From SHZI01 sp963698405 (GTDB lineage Bacteria > Pseudomonadota > Gammaproteobacteria > Steroidobacterales > GCA-2729495), in the NCBI GenBank assembly GCA_963698405.1, contig CAVOQT010000006.1, positions 1 to 64,000 on the forward strand: DNA of 64,000 nucleotides. Direction: 5' to 3'. Made by a program: the position numbers and the translations under genes. Shown piece by piece: positions 57,013 to 63,651 of this stretch. Numbering within the stretch: the stretch's first letter is position 1; every line of letters starts with the position of its first letter. The notes beneath the pieces were generated by a model that was not told the DNA's origin, ran no database searches, and saw only the letters and a list, made by a program, of their open reading frames with translations.

Positions 57013-57264
57013 ATGCTGTTGGTTTTCTTCCCAACCCGGAAACACAAGCACGGCGGGATGGCACTTGAGCGCGCGAGCAAGAACCTTCGCGCGCTCGACC
57101 CCCAGGCTGATGCGATCATTCTCGATCGCGGAAATTGTGGCTTGAGGTATTTTCGTGAGCCGAGCCAGCTGATTCTGACTGAGTTCCTGAAGCTCCCGAA
57201 TAATTCGTACGGATTCACCAACTGAAACGGCTACGCGGCGCTTGGCTGGACGAAACTGAGTCAT
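57004..57264 (-). CDS. XRE-family antitoxin (HigA-like)
   Basis: An 86-residue helix-turn-helix protein: VRIIRELQELSQNQLARLTK, IPQATISAIENDR and LARALKCHPAVLVFP. It starts directly after the toxin stop, the toxin-first order typical of HigBA. It should bind the palindrome at 57551-57568 to repress the pair. Confidence 0.85.
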   Translation of the reverse strand: MTQFRPAKRRVAVSVGESVRIIRELQELSQNQLARLTKIPQATISAIENDRISLGVERAKVLARALKCHPAVLVFPGWEENQQHAA

Positions 57265-57546
57265 TTATGACCTCCGATAATCATGGGCCGTGACCGCAAC
57301 AACCTGAAAGAGTTGATCTGCAGCAACTACCCGATAAATTACGCGATACTGAATTCCCAAACGGGATGATCGATGGCCTTTCCACTTCCCCGAAAGCGCC
57401 TCGTCGTTGAATCCCTTGATAAGCCGTAAGCCAGGCGGACCGGATACAGATGTTATGTCCAGCCACTTCTCATAGCGCTTCAAAACGTCCCGTGGCACGG
57501 CATCAAGCTGTTTCTCAACCCTTCTGTGCTCTTCGACACGCCACAT
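57265..57546 (-). CDS. RelE/HigB-like toxin
   Basis: A 93-residue RelE-fold protein: VEKQLDAVPRDVLKRYEKWL, then GKWKGHRSSRLGIQYRVIY and FQVVAVTAHDYRR. The basic GHRSSRLG..YRVIY core and C-terminal HDYR fit ribosome-dependent mRNA endonucleases. It is the first gene of the pair; its ATG is 4 bases from a palindromic operator. Confidence 0.85.
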   Translation of the reverse strand: MWRVEEHRRVEKQLDAVPRDVLKRYEKWLDITSVSGPPGLRLIKGFNDEALSGKWKGHRSSRLGIQYRVIYRVVAADQLFQVVAVTAHDYRRS

Positions 57547-57550
57547 GCCA

Positions 57551-57568
57551 TATAGTAGCTATACTATA
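57551..57568. promoter_or_regulatory. Operator/promoter of the HigBA-type cassette
   Basis: Perfect arms TATAGTA and TACTATA around GCTA in an AT-rich patch directly before the toxin ATG. Cassette genes usually lack promoters; a self-regulated promoter is a known feature of toxin-antitoxin cassettes. Confidence 0.7.
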
Positions 57569-57591
57569 AATAGTATGTCAAGAAAGCGATC

Positions 57592-57662
57592 CTATGCGGC
57601 ATAACGTTTCCGCTAACCGGCCGCCCGCTTGCGGGCGGTCCTGGTTGAGCGGTTGGTTAGAC
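57592..57662 (-). other. attC-like site d
   Basis: On minus: GTCTAACC, a strong inner stem (CCGCCCGC/GCGGGCGG) and CGTTATGCCGC. The last 17 codons of the HTH gene at 57613 read into the site. Confidence 0.75.
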
Positions 57663-57951
57663 CCCGACCCTTCACGAGCCGAACCTGCAGCTTGCATCCC
57701 AACGCGGATGCGTACCGCTGCAGGGTCGCGATGGATGGTGAGTGTTTCGCATCAGCGGACTCAAGCCTTGCCACAGCGGATTGTGTCGTGCCGATTTTGG
57801 CAGCCACATCGGCCTGGGTAAGGCCTGCTGCAGCCCGAGCCTTCAGTATTTCGTCTAGAAACTCGAACTCCTCGGCAACGCGGTCGTACTCATCCCGGAC
57901 GCCAGGGCGTGCCAGGGCGCGGGCCTTAAACTGCTTGAGACTCCTACTCAT
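57613..57951 (-). CDS. XRE-family antitoxin
   Basis: A 112-residue protein with a central helix-turn-helix: AAAGLTQADVAAKIGTTQSA, then VARLESADAKHSPSIATL and LQRYASALGCKLQVRLV. The C-terminal tail (RSTRTARKRAAG) is translated from the attC site and probably irrelevant. It overlaps the upstream toxin by 4 bases; this order and domain layout fit HigBA with a phage Gp49-like toxin. Confidence 0.85.
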   Translation of the reverse strand: MSRSLKQFKARALARPGVRDEYDRVAEEFEFLDEILKARAAAGLTQADVAAKIGTTQSAVARLESADAKHSPSIATLQRYASALGCKLQVRLVKGRGLTNRSTRTARKRAAG

Positions 57952-58271
57952 TTCGTGACTTCCTCCATTCTACGTCTGGCGACCTCCAGTTCCCTGAGAG
58001 GTGTCTTCTCCGACTTCTTTGTGAACTGGTGGAGCATCACAATCCGCTTTCCGACAACCGTGCAGTAGAAGACACGGGCTATGCCCTCGGCAGCCTTGAG
58101 TCGTAGCTCGAAAAGGCCGCGACCCATTGCCTTGGTATGTGGCATGCCGAGATCCGGGCCATAGATTTCCATTCTCTCGGCATACCTCAAGAACCGGGAC
58201 AGAAAACCGGCCGGAAGCTGAAGGATCTCTTCTTCCAGCCTCGGACTGTAAAACGTGACGTTCCAGTTCAC
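57948..58271 (-). CDS. HigB-type (Gp49-like, DUF891) toxin
   Basis: A 107-residue protein: VTFYSPRLEEEILQLPAGFL, YGPDLGMPHTKAMGRGLFEL, RLKAAEGIARVFYCTVV and LHQFTKKSEKTPLRELEVA. The MPH.K.L..GL.ELR...G..R..Y pattern and the FxKKxxKTP tail are hallmarks of this ribosome-dependent RNase toxin family. It is paired with the XRE antitoxin. Confidence 0.88.
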   Translation of the reverse strand: MNWNVTFYSPRLEEEILQLPAGFLSRFLRYAERMEIYGPDLGMPHTKAMGRGLFELRLKAAEGIARVFYCTVVGKRIVMLHQFTKKSEKTPLRELEVARRRMEEVTK

Positions 58272-58318
58272 CGCATGACTATAGCGGATGTGCTATGTCT
58301 TGTCCAGACCCGGATTCA

Positions 58319-58414
58319 GGGGTCTAACGACTTAGCTCACCGGCTGTCACGCGGGTTGCGCTTGCAAGCTGCGTGACAGACGCGTCCGGCGTCCGGTAGA
58401 GCGATTGGTTAGCG
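58319..58414 (-). other. attC-like site e
   Basis: A long (about 96 bases) site: on minus it starts CCGCTAACC (with the hicB TAA stop) and ends TCGTTAGAC. The inner part contains GTCACGC and GCGTGAC arms around a cgggttgcgcttgcaagc-type core. It is very similar to site g at 61618-61724. Confidence 0.85.
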
Positions 58415-58747
58415 GGCAAGCCGCCTCTCCAGAACCTCGGCAACGTAATTGTTAAGGCTCTTGCCCTCTTTGAGGGCAGCGAGTGCCAGTCGCTCATGCA
58501 GGCGAGCACCTAACCGCAAATTGAATTTTCCAGAATACTGTTTGCCAGCCATACCTTCTGGCAACTCCTCATTGTCGGTCTTCGCCTTCGTTACCCACTC
58601 GTCGATTACCTCGCAAAGTTCGGCAAAGACCTGTTTCTCGTTCTTGCCATGGACACCGCCGAGCATGAGTTCCGGACACCGCCCGACATAGCACCCATCC
58701 TCCTCGGACCACTCCACAATTTTTAAAAAACGGTCTGACTTCTTCAT
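58409..58747 (-). CDS. hicB: HicB-family antitoxin
   Basis: A 112-residue protein. The N-terminal HicB fold (KIVEWSEEDGCYVGRCPELM, GVHGKNEKQVFAELCEVI) resembles a degenerate RNase-H-like domain. The C-terminal part GKFNLRLGARLHERLALAAL, then SLNNYVAEVLERRL is a ribbon-helix-helix DNA-binding domain. It neutralises HicA and represses the operon. It overlaps hicA by 4 bases, and its stop lies in attC-like site e. Confidence 0.9.
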   Translation of the reverse strand: MKKSDRFLKIVEWSEEDGCYVGRCPELMLGGVHGKNEKQVFAELCEVIDEWVTKAKTDNEELPEGMAGKQYSGKFNLRLGARLHERLALAALKEGKSLNNYVAEVLERRLAR

Positions 58748-58938
58748 TTCGACACCTGCTCGACAGCCGATTTCACGGCCTTCTCCTGATAAGGCTTTGC
58801 GTCGCCACCTGGGTTACCGCTGACGGTGATCCGGACACCGTTGGGATGCTTGAAGTTTCGATGACTGCCTTTGCCACCGCAGTCTTCAAAGCCAGCGCCC
58901 GTGAGTGTTCGGATTAGCTCGCGGAGCTTTGGTGGCAT
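58744..58938 (-). CDS. hicA: HicA-family mRNA interferase toxin
   Basis: A 64-residue dsRNA-binding-like toxin: LRELIRTLTGAGFEDCGGKG, then GSHRNFKHPNGVRITVSGNP. The SHRNFKHP motif contains the catalytic His. The toxin gene precedes the antitoxin, as is usual for hicAB. The GTT...operator region at 58947-58963 lies 8 bases upstream of the ATG. Confidence 0.9.
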   Translation of the reverse strand: MPPKLRELIRTLTGAGFEDCGGKGSHRNFKHPNGVRITVSGNPGGDAKPYQEKAVKSAVEQVSK

Positions 58939-58946
58939 GTAACGAT

Positions 58947-58963
58947 GGTACCATTATGGTACC
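58947..58963. promoter_or_regulatory. hicAB operator
   Basis: GGTACC repeated as a mirror palindrome around ATTAT (GGTACCATTATGGTACC), directly upstream of hicA. It is suited to binding by the HicB ribbon-helix-helix domain. Confidence 0.65.
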
Positions 58964-58974
58964 GAGGTGTCCAG

Positions 58975-59022
58975 CCGCTAACGACTGAGCTCAGCCGTGG
59001 GCTGCTACCAGTTTCGATGACA
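58975..59022 (-). other. Half attC-like site f, cut by insertion sequences
   Basis: Contains the R'-like end CGTTAGCGGC (minus) and one stem arm (GCTGAGCTCAG). The opposite half is missing because IS3-family sequence begins about 59023. This marks where the IS cluster entered the array. Confidence 0.6.
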
Positions 59023-59028
59023 CCACCC

Positions 59029-59303
59029 TCAGCCTGAGCCCATCGCTTTCTCATAATCGACTGGACTCAGGTAACCCAGCGTCGAGTGTCGGCGTCGGGG
59101 ATTGTAGAACCGTTCGATGTAATCAAACACATCCGCTTTCGCTTCGGCTCTGGTCTGATAGTTCGTCCGGTTGGTCCGTTCGATTTTGAGCGTCGAGAAG
59201 AAGCTCTCCATCGCCGCATTGTCCCAGCAGTCACCGCTACGACTCATGCTGCAGGTCACACCATGCTCCTGAAGCAAGCGCTGGAACTGCTCACTGGTGT
59301 ATT
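59029..59303 (-). pseudogene. IS3-family transposase OrfB, C-terminal fragment A
   Basis: About 92 codons of the rve integrase core: STQYTSEQFQRLLQEHGVTC, then SRSGDCWDNAAMESFFSTLK with the catalytic Glu, and HSTLGYLSPVDYEKAMGSG. The catalytic N-terminal part and orfA are absent. It is cut by the IS30 element at the QYTS segment. Confidence 0.85.
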
Positions 59304-60756
59304 GGGTAGATTCAACCGGTCGTCGCAACACTGGATTGTTGAATGAACTTCATGTGTTCGTCCAGAGCTTCAGCTGGAGTCTTCCAGCCAAGCGTTTTCC
59401 GAGGCCTGGAGTTCAGCGTGTGGGCGACGGCTTGTAGCTCTTCGTCACCCCAGCGGGACAGATCGGTGCCCTTTGGGAAGTATTGGCGCAGCAGGCCGTT
59501 TGTGTTCTCGTTCGTGCCGCGCTGCCAGGGGCTGTGGGGATCGGCGAAGAAGACCTTCACCCCGGAGTCGATCGTGAAGCGGACGTGATCGGACAGCTCC
59601 TTGCCACGATCCCAGGTCAATGATTGCCACAGTTGGGCGGGCAGAGTCATCACGGTCGTCTTGAGCGCATTGGTCATGGTGACAGCTCTGTAGCCGGCCA
59701 GTGCAGGTCCGTTTTTCTTCCGGGGAACCAGCCCGTAGCCCTCTTCACGGGGCAGATGCACGAGCATGGTGAATCGGCTGGAGCGTTCGACCAGCGTGCC
59801 CATCGCCGAGCGGTTCAACCCGATGATCAGGTCACCTTCCCAATGTCCAGGTACCGCCCGATCCTGTGTCTCTGCGGGACGCCTGGAGATCATGACATCC
59901 TCGCTAACGTGCGCCCACGCCTTGGCCTGCGCTCTGGCCCGCGGCACGCGTAACGCTCGCCCCGTGCGCAGATAGCTCACCAGCTCGCGCTTGAGAACGC
60001 CTCGCCCCTGAATGTAGAGAGCCTGATAGATCGCCTCGTGGGAGATGCGCATGGATTCATCATCCGGGAAGTCGACCTTCAGCCGGTTGGCGATCTGTTC
60101 GGGGGACCAGCCGTTAACCCATGTGCGATCACCACGATGCGGCTTGTTGCGACCCCTGAACAGTGCCTGCCGAGGGCCGGCGATCTCAACGCCATCAGCA
60201 TCACGGATCTTGGCAGCCAGACGGTCCTGGACGTAGTCGCGCAGCCGCGTGTTGGTCACCAGTTTCGCCGGCTTCGGCCTTCGCGCAACTCGCTCGGCCT
60301 TCCACTGCGCCACCGAAGCTCGATACTCGAGTTTGCCGCCACGAGTCGCGGCGTTACGCCTGAGCTCCCTCGAGACTGTTGACGCGCTGCGTGCGATACG
60401 GCGGGCGATCTCGCGCACTCCCACGCCTTGGGCATGCAGCAACCCGATCTCTTCTCTCTCCGTGAACGACAGGTATCTCCCGGACACGGGTTTCGACATG
60501 AAAAGTGCCATGCCGCCACGATGCCGGAACCAGCGCGTACCGACCGCCTGCGACACGCCAACCGCTTCTGCGGCCCTCTCACTCGGGATCCCGGTCGCAA
60601 TCTGTGTCCAGAACTGCCACTCGACCTCACGCCGATGCGACGGCGCACCCGGCGAGTGCATCGGCCCGCGTCCCGTCAATTCCCGCATCCATCCAGCAGG
60701 TCGCCCCATAAACACCTCCATGCTCAAGGTGTTGCGACGACCGGTTGAATCTACCC
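59304..60756 (-). mobile_element. IS30-family insertion sequence
   Basis: About 1.45 kb bounded by terminal inverted repeats beginning GGGTAGATTCAACCGGTCGT, which closely resemble the classic IS30 ends. One transposase gene fills the element. The identical inverted arms actually extend 12 bases further out on each side (59292-59331 and 60729-60768), because both flanks are the same short stretch of two different IS3-family genes in opposite orientation. Confidence 0.9.
59312..60721 (-). CDS. IS30-family transposase
   Basis: About 469 residues, intact. The N-terminal helix-turn-helix is YLSFTEREEIGLLHAQGVGV, then REIARRIARSASTVSRELRR. The DDE catalytic core shows GHWEGDLIIG (first Asp), LTWDRGKELSDH (second Asp) and HSPWQRGTNENTNGLLRQYF (Glu), the IS30 signature. 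The stop codon lies within the terminal repeat. The ATG at 60719-60721 is the first Met inside the element; later Mets are possible. It catalyses circle-mediated transposition. Confidence 0.92.
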   Translation of the reverse strand: MEVFMGRPAGWMRELTGRGPMHSPGAPSHRREVEWQFWTQIATGIPSERAAEAVGVSQAVGTRWFRHRGGMALFMSKPVSGRYLSFTEREEIGLLHAQGVGVREIARRIARSASTVSRELRRNAATRGGKLEYRASVAQWKAERVARRPKPAKLVTNTRLRDYVQDRLAAKIRDADGVEIAGPRQALFRGRNKPHRGDRTWVNGWSPEQIANRLKVDFPDDESMRISHEAIYQALYIQGRGVLKRELVSYLRTGRALRVPRARAQAKAWAHVSEDVMISRRPAETQDRAVPGHWEGDLIIGLNRSAMGTLVERSSRFTMLVHLPREEGYGLVPRKKNGPALAGYRAVTMTNALKTTVMTLPAQLWQSLTWDRGKELSDHVRFTIDSGVKVFFADPHSPWQRGTNENTNGLLRQYFPKGTDLSRWGDEELQAVAHTLNSRPRKTLGWKTPAEALDEHMKFIQQSSVATTG

Positions 60757-61037
60757 AATACACCAGTGCCGAGTACCAGGCGTTCCTGAAGGAACACGGC
60801 ATCGTCAGCAGCATGAGTGGCGTGGGCAGCTGCTACGACAATGCGGTGGCCGAGAGCTTCTTCGGGTTGCTGAAACGGGAGCGCGTCAACCGGCGCTGCT
60901 ACGCTACCCGCGCTCAGGCCAGAGCCGATGTCTTCGACTACATCGAGCGGTTCTACAATCGGCAGCGCAGTCACTCCTACGCTGACGGACTATCGCCCGC
61001 TACTTATGCCGAAACGCTATCGAAAAGCCTTAACTGA
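60757..61037 (+). pseudogene. IS3-family transposase OrfB, C-terminal fragment B
   Basis: About 92 codons of another IS3-family integrase core in the opposite orientation: TQYTSAEYQAFLKEHGIVSS, GSCYDNAVAESFFGLLKRER and YADGLSPATYAETLSKSLN. It differs from fragment A throughout but is cut at the same QYTS codons by the IS30 end. Its 3' end overlaps the C-terminal codons of a minus-strand cassette gene. Confidence 0.85.
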
Positions 61038-61592
61038 ACCGTCCGTGGAGATGGGGGTGAACCAGCCTTTGAGTTGGAGCGCTATGTTGATCGACGCGAG
61101 AACCAACTGCGAGCCATCTGCAGGCCCGAGATTCATAAGCATACCCATTGAGAGCGAGTCATCGGTCTCGCCTGTTATGCCCAGCGGCACTTGTCCAAAG
61201 TCCTTAAGGTGCTTCGGCAGTTCCGTGTGATCCGGGATGTCTCCCTGCTTCTCATGAACGTAGCTCTTAAAGTCGCTAAAGTCTTTGGCCGATAACGTTC
61301 GCCCGCGTTGGCCTATAAGGTAGCGACTAAATCCCCTCAGTTCACGCTTTTGATACCTGAGCCACTCCTCAGCAGGGACAAAGTACCCGATCGTCTGCAC
61401 GCTTTGAGGATAGCCGCGAGTGACGAGGTCGCACAGCGCAGCGTCGCGTGAGCACACGTCGAGGAAGCCACTGGGGGGCGCGAAGTCGACAACGCTCCGA
61501 CCTTTGGGGTCTCGAAAGGAATCGCACAATTCGGGTGCCGCACCATAGGAAGCAGTCATGGCAAGTACAGCTGCCCACAGGAGTTGCTTCAA
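61017..61592 (-). CDS. Secreted cassette protein of unknown function, 3' end altered by IS
   Basis: A 191-residue protein beginning with a Sec signal peptide (LLWAAVLAMTASYGAAPELC). The mature part has several Cys, and YFVPAEEWLRYQKRELRGFS and VHEKQGDIPDHTELPKHLKD segments. I recognise no family. The last codons (SVKAFR) overlap IS3 fragment B, and no attC follows directly, so the true C-terminus was probably lost when the IS inserted. It is in the same orientation as other cassette genes, with attC-like site g upstream. Confidence 0.6.
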   Translation of the reverse strand: MKQLLWAAVLAMTASYGAAPELCDSFRDPKGRSVVDFAPPSGFLDVCSRDAALCDLVTRGYPQSVQTIGYFVPAEEWLRYQKRELRGFSRYLIGQRGRTLSAKDFSDFKSYVHEKQGDIPDHTELPKHLKDFGQVPLGITGETDDSLSMGMLMNLGPADGSQLVLASINIALQLKGWFTPISTDGSVKAFR

Positions 61593-61617
61593 AGCCCAGC
61601 CTCCAAAGTTTTTGAGC

Positions 61618-61724
61618 GGTCTAACGCTGGTCTGAGCTCACCGGCGCCAGCGACTGGCGCGCGGGTTGCGCTTGCAAGCCGCGTGACAGACGCGTCAGGC
61701 GACCGGTGGAGCGATTGGTTAGCT
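61618..61724 (-). other. attC-like site g
   Basis: About 107 bases: on minus AGCTAACC (TAA is the stop of the membrane-protein gene) to CGTTAGACC. It shares most of the GTCACGC / gcttgcaagc / GCGTGAC core with site e and contains an extra inner stem. Confidence 0.85.
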
Positions 61725-62213
61725 GCCACTGCGGACACTCGACCAGTAGACAGCGCCAATTATATAGATTGAGTAGACGAGGCCGAGATAACCGAGCACA
61801 AGGCCAGCAACCGCAAAGCCACCTCCCCAGAGCCTCGAATCGCGCTTGCAACGATAGCGTGCCCAATGCGCAGTTCCGATACCAAGTACGGAACCTACAA
61901 GCGGAATTAGAAAGCCAGTTCCCGAAAATAGTAGCGATGAAACTGCGAGGACAGAAAGCCGCTGATCCGATTCAGCAGGGCGTCCGGGGCCATAACGCAG
62001 CCGTTGTGCGATGGGGCGTAGCACCATGTACGAAACTAGGAAATAAAGCGGAAACACCACAAATATCGACCCGTGGAGTAATGCCCAGCCGTGAATACTG
62101 GGCCACTCAAACACGTCGGCAGCTTTGGCGCCAAGGAATAGGAGTCCAACCGCGAGTCCGGCAGCCGCCGCAGCATGAAATATTCCAACATGTCGCCGCT
62201 CCAAACTCGCCAT
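61719..62213 (-). CDS. Small membrane protein of unknown function (cassette)
   Basis: A 164-residue protein with about four hydrophobic helices: AAAAAGLAVGLLFLGAKAAD, GSIFVVFPLYFLVSYMVLRP, LFSGTGFLIPLVGSVLGIGT and GGFAVAGLVLGYLGLVYSIY. The last two form a Gly-rich pair like that of DUF4190-type proteins. No catalytic motif. It is flanked by attC-like sites g and h. Confidence 0.7.
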   Translation of the reverse strand: MASLERRHVGIFHAAAAAGLAVGLLFLGAKAADVFEWPSIHGWALLHGSIFVVFPLYFLVSYMVLRPIAQRLRYGPGRPAESDQRLSVLAVSSLLFSGTGFLIPLVGSVLGIGTAHWARYRCKRDSRLWGGGFAVAGLVLGYLGLVYSIYIIGAVYWSSVRSGS

Positions 62214-62230
62214 TGGCAGCTAACGCTTGA

Positions 62231-62289
62231 GGTCTAACGCCTTGAGTTAAGCCGCGCCGAAGGCGTCGGCTTGAATGATTGGTTAGGCC
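62231..62289 (-). other. attC-like site h
   Basis: A compact, canonical site of about 59 bases. On minus it runs GCCTAACC, then TTCAAGCCGACGCC, GGCGCGGCTTAACTCAA and GTTAGAC. It is almost identical to site i. An extra GCTAACG half site lies just outside, at 62217-62223. Confidence 0.88.
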
Positions 62290-62759
62290 TATCGCCGCAC
62301 ATACGACGCCGACCCTGGGCTCACGAGAACAGAATACTCCTCCGCGGTCCACGCACGCCGCGCCACCAGATCGATGTTCGCCTCGGGTAGGGTTGTCCGT
62401 AGCTTGAAACTGGCCATGCGCTGCTCCCCAGAACCGGAAGACGTGACCCACCCAACGAACTCCCACCCCTTCTGTGCGGGGAGTTCGAAGAGAGCGGGTG
62501 TTTCACCGAGATCTCCGAATGACACTGTCACAAACAGTCTCACATTGGGACACGATTCCACGCTGCCGCCGCACTCGTAGACGCCGACTGGCACCGAGAA
62601 TACGCGCACAAAGTATGGCTGCTCCGACCGAGGCGTTGTTGACGCCAGTTCCTCGTGCAGCCCGAGCACTGTAGCGAGCTCTGGCTTTTCCAGGCGCAAC
62701 AATTCATGCGAGGCGGCAGGCATAGCCAGGAGCAGAGAAATGAGTGCGAGGAACTTCAT
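62289..62759 (-). CDS. Secreted cassette protein of unknown function
   Basis: A 156-residue protein with a signal peptide (FLALISLLLAMPAASHE). The mature part includes FVRVFSVPVGVYECGGSVES and FELPAQKGWEFVGWVTSSGS, predicted beta-rich with two Cys that may pair. No family recognised. Start and stop each lie within 10 bases of an attC-like site, as expected for a complete cassette. Confidence 0.72.
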   Translation of the reverse strand: MKFLALISLLLAMPAASHELLRLEKPELATVLGLHEELASTTPRSEQPYFVRVFSVPVGVYECGGSVESCPNVRLFVTVSFGDLGETPALFELPAQKGWEFVGWVTSSGSGEQRMASFKLRTTLPEANIDLVARRAWTAEEYSVLVSPGSASYVRR

Positions 62760-62762
62760 TAG

Positions 62763-62822
62763 AGGCCTAACGCCTTGAGTTAAGCCGCGCCGTAGGCGTC
62801 GGCTTGAATGATGGGTTAGGCA
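62763..62822 (-). other. attC-like site i
   Basis: On minus: GCCTAACCC to GTTAGGCC with the same TTCAAGCCGACGCC / GGCGCGGCTTAACTCAA arms as site h. The near-identity of h and i is typical of chromosomal integrons. Confidence 0.88.
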
Positions 62823-63230
62823 TCAATCCCACCATGCAACAAGCGCAGAGCTTCTGACCGGTAGCGATAGCGACTTGCCAAGTGCATCTGGGTCGGCAGG
62901 CCCAACTTCATCGGGCTGAAGATCTGCGATAGCTGATTGCAGCGCTTCGGGGGTCAGTGTTCCAGTTACGACGATCGTGTCCGAGAACGGCCATGCGTCA
63001 TCACCAGGGTCCAGCTCGGTGATTAGGGCGTACACCGCTGAAACATCAGGTCGCTGCAAGAGACCGAGCAACGTCTCACGAAATAGCCTCATGCTTGGAT
63101 GAGGGACGAGATTGCAGCCTATTGAACCTTCATCGTCGTTTCCGTCAAAGAACTGATCAATCGGAACCAGCTGCGGCTCCGACTGGCTCTCGAGTTCTCG
63201 CTTCAGCGCCCCGCTCTTTTGTCGGTCCAC
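62823..63230 (-). CDS. Cytosolic cassette protein of unknown function
   Basis: About 135 residues from a GTG start (VDRQKSGALKRELESQ) preceded by AGAGGATC. It includes VPIDQFFDGNDDEGSIGCNL, VSAVYALITELDPGDDAWPF and DTIVVTGTLTPEALQSAIAD, and is strongly acidic. No family recognised. The frame is open further upstream through the attC-like site, but the GTG just inside the cassette is the sensible start. Confidence 0.65.
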   Translation of the reverse strand: MDRQKSGALKRELESQSEPQLVPIDQFFDGNDDEGSIGCNLVPHPSMRLFRETLLGLLQRPDVSAVYALITELDPGDDAWPFSDTIVVTGTLTPEALQSAIADLQPDEVGPADPDALGKSLSLPVRSSALVAWWD

Positions 63231-63247
63231 GACAGATCCTCTATTGA

Positions 63248-63316
63248 TGCCTAACGCCTGAGTTAAGGGGAGCAAAATCGGAACGATTTTGGTTCCCCTT
63301 GAATGAATAGTTAGGA
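63248..63316 (-). other. attC-like site j
   Basis: On minus TCCTAACT to GTTAGGC. The arms AAGGGGAACC and GGTTCCCCTT carry the long inner stem AAAATCG/CGATTTT, a different variable region from sites h and i but the same outer layout. Confidence 0.85.
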
Positions 63317-63318
63317 CA

Positions 63319-63561
63319 CTACGAGAAGAGCTTGGCCCCATAGGTCCGAAGCCAATCCTCGTCTAGGTTGCCGCTGTATGCAACGACCGCATCGACCCCG
63401 CAATGAGGGCAGAGCGCAGTCTGACCAACCCCAAGATCGTTCTCGTCGCACCACTCAAGTACTTCCAGGGGATGGAGCTTCTTGAGGCAATGGCAGCAAG
63501 CAGCCTGAGTTGCTTGCTTGAGGCTCTCCCTGTTTCCGCTAATTCCGCTGAGACGCTGCAT
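63319..63561 (-). CDS. Small zinc-ribbon-like cassette protein
   Basis: An 80-residue protein with Cys pairs suited to zinc: ACCHCLKK and ALCPHCGVDAVV, connected by an acidic helix (LEVLEWCDENDLG). It resembles small cytoplasmic zinc-ribbon proteins often annotated only as cytoplasmic protein. The TAG stop is 3 bases from attC-like site j. Confidence 0.72.
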   Translation of the reverse strand: MQRLSGISGNRESLKQATQAACCHCLKKLHPLEVLEWCDENDLGVGQTALCPHCGVDAVVAYSGNLDEDWLRTYGAKLFS

Positions 63562-63562
63562 G

Positions 63563-63650
63563 GGCCTAACGTTTAGATTGAGCGGCCGTAGTGTAATGGC
63601 CCAACAATGCCATGAGACCGTGCACGGTCCGCTCCAATCGCTGGTTAGAT
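63563..63650 (-). other. attC-like site k
   Basis: About 88 bases: on minus ATCTAACC to CGTTAGGCC, with inner arms GACCGTGCACGGTC (self-complementary) and outer GAGCGG/CCGCTC. It is the rightmost complete site in the window. Confidence 0.8.
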
Positions 63651-63651
63651 C

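Noticed and set aside
60249..61037. A 262-codon plus-strand gene covering IS30 and IS3 fragment B
   Set aside because: The first half is antisense to the IS30 transposase. Only the part after 60757 is real IS3 coding sequence.
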